Assembly (NCBI GenBank): GCA_001972305.1
Contig: BDDD01001469.1
Span: 69,040-133,039 of the forward strand
DNA: 64,000 nt
Reading direction: 5' to 3'
Source: Cephalotus follicularis
Lineage: Eukaryota; Streptophyta; Magnoliopsida; Oxalidales; Cephalotaceae
Position 1 is the first letter of the stretch; each line of letters starts with the position of its first letter. The position numbers and the translations under genes are program-made. The notes beneath the pieces are model-generated. The model had not been told where the DNA came from. It saw nothing but the letters and a program-made list of their open reading frames with translations, and did not search any database. Shown here piece by piece: positions 44,490 through 55,019 of the stretch.

Positions 44490-45270
44490 AACCAAGAACA
44501 GCCGTCATCGGAGCTTCGGCCAGTTCCGGGCCAACTCATTCAGCTCCGGCGAAACCCAAAGACAGCTTCCACATTGGACGATATGTTCAAAACCATCGGA
44601 GGCTCATCGTGACTCGTCATGAAACACGCTGTCACGGCCGGCAGTGAGTCAACTCATTGAGTCAACTCGCCGGTCAACCACAGCCTTGGTCACCACCCAA
44701 AATCGCCACACAATAATCAATTCTACGCGTCACATCCAGAGACTCGCCGTGAAATGCGCTGTCACAGCCGGACAGTGAGTTCAACTCACTGATTTGACTC
44801 GCCGGTCGTCCTCAGCTCCGGCCAACACCGTAAAACGCATCACAACCATCATACAAACGCACCACCAGCCTTAACTCACCGAGACTCGGCGCTAAACGCA
44901 CCGTCCAAGGCGGCAGTCGGTCAACTCGCTGAGTCAACCCATCAGTTTAAATCCGGCCGTCTCCGACCGAATGACGCCAAATCAGCCACTGAAATAGGTG
45001 TAGCCGGCCTTCTAGGTGAAGACCGGACCTTCCCGCGACGCTAACCGGCGGTGGAACGCACGGCAACGCACGACAGTGGCGACGTCGGGGAGAAGAAAGA
45101 AAGAGAAAAGGAAGAAGAGAAAGAGGAGGTTACCGTGGGTGAAGTCGCGCCGCTAGATTTCCCGGTCTGGCGCCTTCGCCGTCATCTTGTCCGGCGTCTC
45201 TCTCCCACTCTGGTTGTCTCTCCCGATATCTCTCTCTCGTCTGCCTTCTCTCACACTCTCCCCTCTTTCT
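44490..45270. promoter_or_regulatory. GC-rich LTR module with TGAGTCA motifs and CT-rich end
   Basis: Three repeats near 44610-44670, 44745-44805 and 44885-44940 each have a GACTCG.C.TGAAA-type start and then GTGAGTCAACTCATTGAG-type pairs of TGAGTCA/TTGACTC. GCCGG is frequent. A purine-rich stretch (45085-45130) and a CT-rich stretch (45195-45270) follow. A TATA-like TTTAAATAC reading leftward lies at about 45360. The same module, diverged, is at 9080-9720. Confidence 0.55.
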
Positions 45271-45635
45271 ATTTGTGAAGCACCTGGCGCCAGGCGCCTG
45301 GCACTATTCTTTTTCTTTTCTTTTATTTTCTTTTTTCTTTAACTTTTTTGCATCTTCTTTAGTATTTAAAAGCCAAAATACTAAGGCTTGGGTCCCATTT
45401 AATCCGCAATTTGCGATATTAATTATCAGAAAGGGTACCAAAATAATCGCAATAAAAATGTGAACATAGGGACTTATTGTCGCGCATTAAAAATGGGCTT
45501 TATTATTCATTTCGGGCCTTACGATTTGCGGCTCCAATACGCGATGCCTTTTATTAATTCGAGCTCCATCGGCTCAATACGGCCATACATTGTGCCAATA
45601 TTAAAATAACTATTCATAAAATTTGGGGCCTTACA

Positions 45636-45640
45636 CTAAA
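45636..45640. repeat. Target duplication CTAAA, right of solo LTR
   Basis: Exact copy of 42605-42609. Confidence 0.9.
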
Positions 45641-46436
45641 ACTACTCCTAAATATGCAAAATAAACTAAATTACTGAAAACAGACTGAAGGCATCGACGT
45701 GAATAGTTACTGAACTGGAAAACTAATAGAAACAACTGTGCAATTTGTGAACTAATTACATAAGTAAATAAACGAACTAAAATATATAAGAGAATAGCGG
45801 TTTTAGGGTATAGAAACTCACCATAGATTATGTTGAACAATTCACTTAATTGAACAATCAAACCTTGATAACCAACGACAGCTAGGTCGATACAGAGTGC
45901 GACTGTGATGAGAAATCGTATGAGTAGTCATGCTAGGTCTATACAGAGTACGGCAGCGGCGGCAAATCGTATGAGTAGACATGCTAGGTCCATACGGAGT
46001 GTGTTCGTTGTGACAAACCGTATGAGTAGACTCCATCGATTCCGTTGAAAACCATTTATTCATCAACTTTCATATTCACCGACAAAGTGTTTGTGGATTT
46101 TAATTAGACAGATAAAGTGTGTGTGAAGGCAGAAAATTTAAGAACAAATTGAATATTCAAGGATTTTTATTTATGGAATTGAAACAATACAATTTAGGCT
46201 TTGTTCTAATCTAAAAACCTTAGCTACCAAACATTGTAAAATAAAAACTGAAATTCATTAAAGAAAACTGGCTACAAAGCTTGTCACTAACTTTGTTCAC
46301 ATATTTTTGTGACCTAGCTTAATCTATTTATACATAAAATCCCATGCAACAAGAAAAGGAAAAAGTTTAACCTACTAAAATTGTTTAAGGAAATAATTAA
46401 CAGAAGGAAACTTTCCAAATTTGCAATTTGCTATCG

Positions 46437-46590
46437 TAAGCGTCGACATTTATGTCTTGGCCATCAACGCTTTGGATTTGCGTTGACGCTTTGAATTTTT
46501 GAAGGTACTAGGCGTCTACTTGTATCGTTCATTATGGGGCATACTTTGAGCGTTAAGCATCGACGCTTAGGTAAGGCATCGACGCCTACG
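46437..46590. repeat. GTCGAC-type cluster, first Athila 5' LTR
   Basis: AAGCGTCGACATT, GCGTTGACGCTTTG, GCATCGACGCTTAGG and GGCATCGACGCC. Most are CpG-decayed relatives of AAGCGTCGACGCTT; only one exact GTCGAC remains. Confidence 0.75.
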
Positions 46591-46591
46591 T

Positions 46592-46745
46592 TATGTTTGA
46601 AAACTTATGCAATGAACCCTAATTAACTACGCTAAACACTTTTTAAACAAAAACAGAAAAATAAAACACAAATAAACACTACGAATCATTCAAACAAATT
46701 AAAATTAATCTAAACTTATTTCCCCCTCAACGGTGCCAAAAACTT
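46592..46745 (-). repeat. Second Athila leader with primer-binding site
   Basis: TTTGAAAACTTATGCAATGAACCC onward (shown in part) repeats the leader seen at 35970-36010 plus 42341-42465, here uninterrupted. The minus strand has TTTTTGGCACCGTTGAGGG beside the second LTR, a diverged Athila primer site. It joins directly to the first LTR on its left. Confidence 0.75.
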
Positions 46746-48283
46746 TTTCACGTCAAAAGAATATTTCAAATTTATACCGCAAGTGCACGGTTGTACAGTA
46801 ACTGGTTGAACACTAGAAAATCAAGTTAAATTAATTTTAATCTATTCAACCTAGGCATAGCATGAAAAATCAAAGGCTTTTATCTAAAACTACTCATAAA
46901 TATGCAAAATAAACTAAATTACTGAAAACAGGCTGAAGGCATCGACGTTTTGTCAAGGCGTCGAAGTGAATAGTTACTGAATTGGAAAACTAACAGAAAC
47001 AACTATGGAATTTGTGAACTAATTACAGCAGAAAATAAACTAACTAAAATATATAAGAGAAAAGAGGTTTTAGGGTATAGAAACTCACCATAGATTATAT
47101 TGAACAATTCTCTTACTTGAACGATCAAACCTTGATAAACAACGCCAGCTAGGTCGATACGAAGTGTGACTGTGATGATAAATTATATGAGTAATCATCC
47201 TAGGTCTATACAGAGAACGACAGTGGCAGAAAATTGGATGAGTAGACATGCTAGGTCTATACGGAGTGTGTTCGTTGTGACAAACTGTATGATTAGACTC
47301 CGTTGATTCCGTTGAAAACCATTTATTCAGCAACTTTCATATTCACCGACAAAGTGTTTGTGGATTTTAATCAGACAGACAAAGTGTGTGTGAAGGAAAA
47401 AAATTGAAGAACATATCGAATATTCAAGGATTTTTATTTATGGAATTGAAACAATACAATTTAGGTTTTGTTCTAACCCAAAAATCTTAAGAGTTTAGCT
47501 ACTAAACATTGTAAAATAAAAACTGAAATTGATTAAAGAAAAGTGGCTACAAAGCTTGTCCCTAACTTTGTTCACTTGTTTTTATGACCTAGCTTAATCT
47601 ATTTATACATAAAACCCATGCAACAAGAAAAGTAAAAATTTTAACTTACTAAAACTTGTTTAAGGAAATAATTACAAGAGGAAAACTTTCCAAATTTGCA
47701 ATTTGCTGTCGTAAGCGTAGATGCTTAAGTCTTAGGCGTCGACGCTTTGGATTTGCGTTGACGCTTTGAATGTTTGAAGGCGCTAAGTGTCGACTTGTAT
47801 CATTGATTATGGGGAATACTTTGAGCATTAAGCATCGACGCCTACGTTATGAGCAAGATGGCGTTGACATCTTCCTCTTTGCATGTTAACGCGTAAAACT
47901 ACTGTCCGAATTGTGCAGTTTTGGTGTTGACATGTAAATGAAGGCATTATCGTGTTGATGTTGAATTCCCAGCACGTTGACGCCAATTAGTTTGGTATTG
48001 ACGAAAATCATAAATCTACAGATTTGTTCATCCTTAAGTGCAAAGCGTCGACGCTTCCATTGTACCCGTCACCGCTTAAGAGTTAGGCGTCGACGCTTAT
48101 AGTCTATGCGTCGACGTTTAGCTCTGTTTTCTGTAGATTTTTCAGATTTTAGCTCATTTTTCATGTACTTTGGTCTTTTCATCTTTATACCTAAAATCAA
48201 CATAACACAACAAAAGTAGTCTTTTCCAAGTATAAAAATATCACAAATAAATTATTAAAAATAACACATTTTTATGCTAAACA
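46746..48283 (-). repeat. Second Athila 5' LTR
   Basis: About 1.54 kb. On the minus strand it begins TGTTTAGCATAAAAATGTG and ends near AAATATTCTTTTGACGTGAA. It is the most complete Athila LTR in the window. The GTCGAC-type cluster is at 47711-48118. Right of it, copia LTR sequence begins at once (48284). Confidence 0.8.
47711..48118. repeat. GCGTCGACGC-type cluster, second Athila LTR
   Basis: Exact cores at about 47738, 47788, 48047, 48088 and 48110, most inside AAGCGTCGACGCTT or GGCGTCGACGCTT. Decayed forms GCGTTGACGC, GCATCGACGCC and GGCGTTGACATC lie between them. Confidence 0.85.
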
Positions 48284-48632
48284 ATACTCCACCCTCCAAC
48301 CAGCGGGAGCGAGCATAACGTGGCAAGTCTAACCGATTCACTTATGCCCCATATAAATGAAACTATGACTTGGAATAGTTTAGTCACAGGGAATAAGGGA
48401 GTCGTTCTCATAGCCCCCGACCCGACATCCAACCCTTGATGTGACTGGGCACCATTTGTGTAAGCAGATAAAACTACTTCAATGATGTGATAAACACATA
48501 CGGATTGCCAATAATAATAATAAAGTATACACATATGTCACACAAATGGAATAAGACTGTTTTAACCCAGAAATAGTAACCCTTATATCTTGCCACTCAG
48601 TGGCTTGATGGGTCATTATCTCCAATAATCTC
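48284..48632 (-). repeat. Copia 3' LTR, partial, with polypurine tract beside it
   Basis: Minus strand starts TTGGAGATAATGACCCATCA, like the D LTR start TGTTAGATATAGTGACCCG, and continues with AAACAGTCTTATTCC as in D. CCAAGTGGGAGATTA just upstream (48633-48648) is the copia polypurine tract. GGCAAGT...GAACC and GACTTGGAA blocks recur at 3490-3550. Confidence 0.65.
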
Positions 48633-49915
48633 CCACTTGGCCATCAAGCCACGAGAACCATACATTCAAGTCCATCGCCCTGCGATGAATCTCGAATGTT
48701 AAGTTCGTCAAAGCTTTGGATCTGCTATGTTCACCTCTAAGGTGACACTCTCAAGTAATTAGTCTCCCCTATCCATGATCCCTTGGATCAAAAGATAGCA
48801 CTGATAAATGTGTTTGGATTGTAGGTGAGACCGGGGTTCCCTAGGCATGTGCATTGGCCTCCATCGTAGTCGCACTACTGGACTATTGACAGATGGAACA
48901 ACCCTAAGTTCTTCCAAGAACTACTGCATCCTTACACCATCTTTTGCAGCAACTTCGTTCGCTATTCATATGGCTTTAGCTACATAATCTACCATGAATT
49001 CCTGCTGTGAGTTCTAATAGCTCTTTTCAGCCCGTTTAGTGTATAAACTTATCTTAAGACTATTTTTGATTATCCCCATCACAAATAAAAGTGAAGTCTA
49101 TTAAAATCTCCAATTACAATCAACTCTTTCCATCGTAGTCGAAGAAGACATCCTTTGTGCCTCCAAGGCACATCAAGATTCTCTTGACTATATCCTAGTG
49201 TTCCACACGAGGATTGGACTGATCGTTGTTTGTCACAAGCACGATATCAGGCTTAGTACACAACATGGTATACATGATCGATCCTTCAGCATCGCTTAAT
49301 GGGTCTGCTCCATGTATGTTCTTCAAGAAAACCTCTAGAATAGAATTGAATTCCACAAGTAAATAAGGAATTCTTCATGTTGAATTTATTTGGCACTATG
49401 CTGGTGTGCTAGCTTTGGGAAAGCTAAAACAACCTATTGGATCTTCCTGAAGATATCCATAGGTGGCTTCTCCCAAATGCATGATGCAAAAATTATCAGC
49501 ATTCCACACCAACGAATCATACACCTACAATGTTTATAATTGGTAAGATGAAACTCTCGGTATAGAACCCATAATTTATGTTAGGCCTAGTTTGTAACTC
49601 GGTATACACATTGCTTGTTCGCGTTCTTAAAGAAGTAAAAAGTTTGACTGCTTTCTTAGAACCGATAATACAACTATCAGATGCTTGCTTAAAGTTGTAA
49701 CGAACTTACGAGTGCTAAACTTGTTGGATGTAAATCCATTGGATTAAGCCATCCTTTTGCCCAATGTCATAACCATGACGAATGGCAACAACAAGCAAAA
49801 TCCTAATGAATTTGAGCGTAGCTATTAGTCAGAAGGTTTTCAGTATACTTAACACCATATCGTGTACACCCCTTCGTAACTAATTGCATTAAGATTGCCT
49901 CAATATTCCATTTAG
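48633..49915 (-). pseudogene. Copia RT C-terminus and RNase H remains
   Basis: Around 49290-49130 the minus strand encodes GSLMYAMLCTRPDIVL, NDQSNPRVEHWDIVKRILMC, the conserved copia block before RNase H ('GSLMYA..CTRPDI', 'NPG..HW.AVKRIL.YL'). The remainder toward the polypurine tract is decayed but lies where RNase H should be. These would form part of the polyprotein that copies the RNA. Many breaks. Confidence 0.65.
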
Positions 49916-49920
49916 GATTT
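49916..49920. repeat. Target duplication GATTT, left of SIRE-like element
   Basis: GATTT here and at 56134-56138. It places the LTR start at TGAATAAACTAGGGG and the end at ATGTCAACA. Confidence 0.8.
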
Positions 49921-51081
49921 TGAATAAACTAGGGGGGGGTGAATTTTAGTTTCTAAAAACTTAATTAATTTTTTACAAATCTAAGTTAAAATCAATGAAC
50001 AATATATATGTGCAATCAAAAGCAAATAAGTAAACTAATTTTAATGAGAAAGAGTTAGAGAATTTGCAAACACGATTTTAGAGTGGTTCGGCTTAACTTT
50101 TGCCTACGTCCACTTTTCCCAAGAATCTCCTTGAGTTTCCACTAGTCTCTGAATAAAATTTCGAGTGCTATTCGGTACGCCTTTGTGATTGACCTCAATC
50201 ACTTACAATCCTCTTTGGGTTCACTCCCCAATCTCTCTTAGGATTCACTTCCCTATTACAATCAAAGTGTAAAAAGAATAATGTTTGTTCTTAACCTCTC
50301 AAAGGTTGGATTTTACAAGATAATATCTCTCAATCTAAGTAGGAACAAATATGAGCTAAGACACAAGACAAGAGCTTTTGAAGGAGACTTGATGTTTTTG
50401 AATGCTTGTAGTTGATTTTTCTTAATTGATCTTTGTATGTATGTTCACTTGTATTCTTGTTGTATTCTTTCTTCAAAAACTACTTGTTTATAGCCGTTTC
50501 TTGCTTCATAAATCCGTTGGATGTGTCTTGAAATTTGTTGCTTCAAAAACGGCTTATTAAAACTCTGTCAGAAATTTTTTCAGTTGTTCAAAGCGTCGAC
50601 AGTTTACCTCAAAGCGTCGCCACTTATATGACCGTTGGGCAATTCAAATTTGAATTTTATGGTCAAAGCGCCGGCGTTCTGGATTTTGGAGTCGACCGTT
50701 TTCTCAAAGCGCTGATGCTTTGTGTTGAGCATCGTCGCTTTTGTCAAATTGATTGGCTCCAAGAAATCTCTGGTTTTAACCACTGACAAATGGTGTCAAA
50801 GCGCAGACGCTTTGATTTAAAGTGCTGGCGCTTTCATTTAAGCGTTGACGGTTTGGACACTTAGTGCTTTCCTCGAAACGCTTCATCGGTTGATGCTTTG
50901 TTCCTTGTTTCGACGCTTGCACAAAGAGCTGACGCTTACTTCCTGAGCATCGACGCTTTAAGCTGTGTCTGCAATTTTCTCGCTGTTTTGCACATTCTAT
51001 CATTTTCTTGCACATAAAGAAACTTTGTTAAAACACAAATATGTTATCATCAAAACTAGGATTGAGACATAAATGTCAACA
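49921..51081 (-). repeat. SIRE-like 3' LTR
   Basis: 1161 bases. Contains AGAGTGGTTCGGC...TTGCCTACGTCCAC (50080-50110), a block well known in SIRE LTRs, and a GTCGAC-type cluster at 50590-50970 that occupies the part nearest the coding region. Confidence 0.82.
50590..50970. repeat. AAAGCGTCGACGCTTT-type cluster, SIRE 3' LTR
   Basis: More than a dozen units such as AAAGCGTCGACAG, AAAGCGTCGCCAC, AAAGCGCTGATGC, AAAGCGCAGACGC and GAGCATCGACGCTTTA, spaced 20-40 bases apart. The AAAGCG and GCTTT arms are better kept than the centre in this family. Confidence 0.8.
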
Positions 51082-51904
51082 ATCTCCCCCTTTTTGATGA
51101 TGAGAAAATTTGCTTCATTTTAAACACAAGTTTTAAGCAATATAACAATAATGAACAAGTATAAAATTTGCTTCATTTTCAACACACGTTTTAAGCAATA
51201 TAAAAATAATGCACAAGTATAAAATTTGCTTCATTTTAAACACACATTTTAAGCAATATAACAATAATGCAGAGGTATAAAACATATTCATGTACACATG
51301 CTCCCCCTTAATTCAATATCTCCCCCTTAGTTAAACAATGAGTGTTTACTTGTCATTATTTCCCCATCTTTTCCTATACTTTCTCCCCCTCTTTGTTATC
51401 ATTTCAAAAAGGATTGAACTTCTTACAATTAAAACTATTTATGGTTATAAAGCAATGTCACTATAACTTTGAATCATTCACATTGCACACCAAGCATTCA
51501 TTAATACAATTCAATACATTAACACAATATCATTCACATTAGATAAAGTACATAGTGAAATATTACAAAGTTGTTGATTACATCATAAGTTCACATTACA
51601 AACTTTAATAGCACAAACCATAAAATGTTTTTCACAACAAATAAATACATAATCATAACATGCATAATGAATCATGATATGCATGAGCTCAATCGTCCAT
51701 TGGAGTGCCTTCATTATCTCCAACCATATCACCCTCCAAGTTATCTGTCCCTGCATCATCTCACTCAATGTCATCGTCATCTTGGCTTGAAGAGGAGATA
51801 AGCCCTTCGTTGCCAATTATTCCTATTTCCCCAAAATTCTTTGCCATCCTCTTTTGCCTTCTTTTAATTGTGTCATCATTCACCTTCATTTCTTGGACAT
51901 TTTG
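51082..51904 (-). other. SIRE polypurine tract and 3' noncoding region
   Basis: ATCTCCCCCTTTTTGATGATG at 51082 is the polypurine tract read backwards. A 60-base AT-rich unit with AAAATTTGCTTCATTTT and CACAAGTTTTAAGCAATATA repeats about three times at 51105-51275. No other coding is seen up to the extra ORF. Confidence 0.7.
51105..51275. repeat. 60-bp AT-rich tandem repeat
   Basis: Three units with TTTGCTTCATTTT, CACA(A/C)GTTTTAAGCAATATAA and CAATAATG(A/C)ACAAGTATAA in order. Position just inside the polypurine tract. Confidence 0.75.
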
Positions 51905-52934
51905 CTATAGGCCTTTAATTGCCTCCAAGATTTCTTCGAGTTTAGTGCTTGGCAGGTTGATATTTGGTGTGGGCTCCTCTTGGGGCTCTCTTGCTTCACC
52001 TTGAGTTTCATCACCCATTTTTGCTTCTCCTTCTTCTTCGATGACTCTATTCGAGTCCTCCTCCCTAGGGATCCATGTCCCAAGTCTTTTATATTTCTTG
52101 AACCCCATTCTTCTGAGGGTTCCCTTTCCTAGCTTGTCTACACTTTGAAGTGGGTGATGTATCTCTCCAGTTAGGTCAATTTCAAAATGTAGAAGGATTT
52201 TTGTGATAATGTTGCTATAACTCAGTCTAGCCTTCTCTCGGTCGTGGATTGCATGCATATGGTTGATTATAAGGTAGGGCACATTGATCTTGTTTCCAGT
52301 GATGAGATGATACATAGTGTAAGCCTCCATATGGGTTACTTCATCAAACCCACCAGCCTTAGGCAAAATGTGTGGAGACAGCACGATGTAGGAACCTATG
52401 GTGTATGCTAAGGTTCCTAGTGTACATTCGTTGCATAAAGTCAGCATTTTCTCTGAATATCAACTTGACACATTCTTCTTTGTAAAAATTTTCATTTATC
52501 AACCAGTTTCTTTGATTCCATCCTCTTGGTCCTTCACGTGGAATTCCTAGGATATTTGCTAAAGTTGGGACATCAAACTTTATCTCCGTATTTTTAACTT
52601 TGGTAGTTAAATCTACCCTAGAAGTGGCTAGAATATGAACATAAAACTCCTTGATTAGCTCTGGATAAGAGGGTAAATTAATTGAAAATAAGGGTTCTAA
52701 CCCTTGTGCACTTAACCACTCCACAATGGAGAAACCCACATTGTTGCAAAAGTCAAAGTCTAACACTTTGCCTACTAGTATTTTGCGATTGAAATAGGCT
52801 TTGGGATACCTTGGGAGCGTAGGATTAGCCTCTGGTTTGGCTGGCAGTGTGCTTCCACCTTTGTTCTTGCGTCCAACCGATTTTCTCCTCTTTCTAGACC
52901 CTTCCCCAGCTTTAATGTTCTTGGTATTAAGCAT
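51905..52934 (-). pseudogene. Extra ORF of SIRE-like element (plant transposon protein-like)
   Basis: The minus strand encodes a basic N-terminus (GSRKRRKSVGRKNKGG), then YFNRKILVGKVLDFDF, LINEFYVHILA-type and VDLTTKVKNTEIKFDVPTLA with NILGIPREGPRG. Further on come MYHLITGNKINVPYLI, HDREKARLSYSNIITKIL and a Glu-rich C-terminus with PREEDSNRV. The pattern (a conserved I-LGIP-G block, then LPY..L.T.IF) resembles the family of putative plant transposon proteins (PF20167-like). It stands where SIRE elements carry an env-like ORF, but no signal peptide or membrane segment is evident. Function unknown. Near-continuous, with about one break. Confidence 0.6.
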
Positions 52935-53052
52935 CTTTGGTGATTGTTTGAGGTTTAATAACGATTTTCGACAGTATAGGGGTTCGAAATCACCAGAGAC
53001 AGTGTTTTTGAGTTAGGGATTTCAGATTTTAGGGTTGAAATGGGCTGACAGA

Positions 53053-53170
53053 CGGCGCTTTCTGTTTTAAAATACGACTAAAGCGTCGGTGCTTTGATCA
53101 ATTCCCCTAATTCGAACCCTAATTTTAGTGTAAAGCGTTGACGCTTTAATTTCAGGCGTTGGCTCTTTGC
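53053..53170. repeat. GCGTCG-type motifs inside SIRE, upstream of the extra ORF
   Basis: GGCGCTTTCTG, AAAGCGTCGGTGCTTT, AAAGCGTTGACGCTTT and AGGCGTTGGCTCTTT occur within 120 bases between RNase H and the extra ORF start at 52934. This is the one cluster that is clearly outside an LTR in this element. Confidence 0.6.
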
Positions 53171-53279
53171 TCTGTTTTCTGTCGATTTTTCCAAAAGTGC
53201 GTATGAATGAATGCATATGATGCTATACTCAATATATAAGTAATTTAAGCAAAAATCATACAAGTATACAATCATATTA

Positions 53280-53920
53280 ATCATTCAATTTCACATAAAC
53301 GTAGTTCCATTCTAAATTTGGAGAAAGTTTGTTCATCTAAAGGTTTTGTGAAAATGTCCGCGACTTGTTCTTGAGTCAGAACGAAGACTAATTCAATGTC
53401 ACATTTTTCAATATGGTCTTTTATAAAGTGATACCTAATATCAATATGCTTTGTCCTAGAATGATGTACGGGATTTTTTTCCTAGACAAATTGCACACCT
53501 AATTAGCACTTTCTCAAAATTAAAGCCATAGTCAAGAAGTTGTTGTTTCATCCTCATGATTTGAGCGCAACAACTTCCCTCGGCAATGTACTCAGCTTCG
53601 GTAGTGGAAAGTGCTACCGAATTTTGTTTCTTGCTAAACCAAGAAATAAGCATATTGCCTAAAAATTGACACGTGCCACTTGTACTTTTTCTATCTACTT
53701 TGTATCCTCCGAAGTTGGTATCGGAGTATGTATGTAGGTCAAATGATGATTTTCTAGGATACCATAATCCTAAAGAGGGTGTATATGCTAGATATTTAAA
53801 AATTCTTTTTACCGCATGCAAGTGAGATTCCTTAGGGCATGCTTGAAATCTAGCACATAAGCACACACTAAACAAGATATCCGGCCTACTTGCTGTTAAA
53901 TAAAGCAACGAATCTACCAT
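53280..53920 (-). pseudogene. SIRE RT C-terminus and RNase H
   Basis: The minus strand has MVDSLLYLTASRPDILFSV, CARFQACPKESHLHAVKRIF, TYSDTNFGGYKVDRKSTSG, ALSTTEAEYIAEGSCCAQ, then HSRTKHIDIRYHFI and QVADIFTKPL. These are the hallmark copia blocks of the RT end and of RNase H (D-E-D pattern in YSD..., TEAEY). It would remove the RNA strand during cDNA synthesis. It stops near 53280, after which the extra ORF's upstream region starts. Broken, few breaks. Confidence 0.82.
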
Positions 53921-54080
53921 GCTTCTATAGAGTTTTTGGTCTATAGGTTTACCTTATTGCTTTCTTCCTCTTATTCTTCCTCCAAGGCCATCAAAGCTAT
54001 TTGAGCCACTTCTTCATTTGAGTCTTCATCCGAACTAGACTAATCACTATCATCCCATGTTGCGATCATAGCTTTCTTCT

Positions 54081-55010
54081 TCAAGAGAGAGATCCTTCTT
54101 TTTGAGCCGTGGGAAATCGCGGTTTGTTGCACTGGAAGCAAATGATCTCTTCTAACTTGCTTGATTCTCCCTTTTGATAGACCTTCTTGTTTGGCTTTCC
54201 ACCAAACTTCTTCTTGCTAGCTAGGAACTTCTTGAATTTTCGTGTGATGAGGACTAGCTCTTCATTATCATCATCATCCTCGGAATCTTCGATTAGAGAT
54301 GATTTGAATGCCACTATCTTCGTTTTCTTTTTCTCCTTCTCCTCATCATCATATTTCTTTTGCATCGAAAGCTCATGGTTCATTAGTGACCCTAGAAGAT
54401 CCTCTAGCGGAAGGACGTTGCGATTCTTTGCTTCTTCAATTGCGGTAACTTTCGGCATCCAAGACCTTGGCAAGCACCTAAGAATTTTTCTCACCATTTC
54501 ACTGTTATAATAAGTTTTATCCAAAGCTTGTAATGCATTAATAATATTTGTAAATCTAGAGAACATGGATTTAATGTCTTCGTTCTCATTCATAGTGAAC
54601 ATTTCATACTCATGGACTAGCATACTAATCTTAGCTTCTTTAACTTGATTTGTCCCTTCATAGGTGACCTCAAGTCTATCCCACATTTCCTTGGCGGAAA
54701 TGCAAGACAAAATCCTGTTGAAGTCATTTGAGTTTATAGCACAAATGATAATGTGTTTAGCTTTAGCATTTATTTCAACTCTTCTTCTATCATTATCATC
54801 ATAAAGATTTCTAGGTTTAGGAACAACATCCCCGTTTTCAAGTGTGACGGTAGGGAAATTTGGACCATCAACCATGAGGTCCCATAAGTTATAATCAAGG
54901 CATTGAATGAAGATGGTCATCTTAGCCTTGCAATGGCCATAGTTATTACCATCGAAAAAAGGGGGTTTTGACATATTTTGGCTCTCTCCTATGTTCGTGT
55001 TCATTGTCAT
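54081..55010 (-). pseudogene. gag: SIRE gag
   Basis: The minus strand encodes about 300 residues: MTMNTNIGESQNMSKPPF with FDGNNYGHCKAKMTIFIQ (residues 18-35), the UBN2/DUF4219-type start of copia Gag. IICAINSNDFNRILSCISAK and EMWDRLEVTYEGTNQVKEAK (about 91-130) follow, then LVHEYEMFTMNENEDIKSMF, NHELSMQKKYDDEEKEKKK, an acidic EDSEDDDDNEE patch, a Lys-rich tract and the first half of a zinc knuckle (ICFQCNKP). Gag would form the cytoplasmic particle. It starts only some ten bases inside the 5' LTR, much closer than usual. Confidence 0.82.
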
Positions 55011-55019
55011 TCTAGATCG

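Larger units (their letters stand above)
42610..45635 (-). repeat. Solo Tekay-like LTR inside Athila LTR
   Basis: 3026 bases, TGTTGTGCCCCGAACC to GGGGCCTTACA, with exact CTAAA duplications and Athila sequence continuing on both sides. There is no internal region, so it formed by LTR-LTR recombination. It contains CCCGAAATTTCGG and TGTAAAGAAAAACTC blocks (42820) that recur at 63245-63310, a 28-bp GTCGAC array (43833-44066) and a GC-rich promoter-like module (44490-45270). Age cannot be read without a pair, but it post-dates the Athila insertion. Confidence 0.85.
10461..46591 (-). mobile_element. Athila-type Ty3/gypsy element, broken and multiply invaded
   Basis: The parts, in minus-strand order, are 5' LTR (42466-46591), primer-binding site (42441-42463), leader, gag (34781-35780 and 32291-31760), protease region (31690-31250), a non-RT tail (31250-30025), the GAGGACAATGC hallmark (29933-29990), 3' untranslated region (12095-10992) and part of the 3' LTR (10991-10461). 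Four insertions open it: Tat, a copia solo LTR, a gag-only Tekay element and a Tekay-like solo LTR. No reverse transcriptase or integrase was found. It is the oldest layer of the block, with roughly a dozen or more breaks besides the insertions. Confidence 0.75.
42466..46591 (-). repeat. Athila 5' LTR, opened by a solo LTR
   Basis: On both sides of the solo LTR (42610-45635) the sequence follows the second Athila LTR: 42466-42609 matches 46746-46886 and 45641-46591 matches 46887-47850. The inner part carries the landmark ACCGCAAGTGCACGG and a GTCGAC-type cluster at 46437-46590. It ends at the junction with a second leader near 46591, without the TGTTTAGC side. Confidence 0.75.

Noticed and set aside
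44490-45270. Captured 5' exon of a host gene
   Set aside because: GC content and purine/CT-rich ends resemble a plant 5' UTR, but the related LTRs carry the same zone and no coding domain or splice pattern was recognised.
51905-52934. Retrovirus-like envelope gene
   Set aside because: The position is right for the env-like ORF of SIRE elements, but no signal peptide, transmembrane segment or furin-like site is evident; it resembles plant transposon-associated proteins instead.
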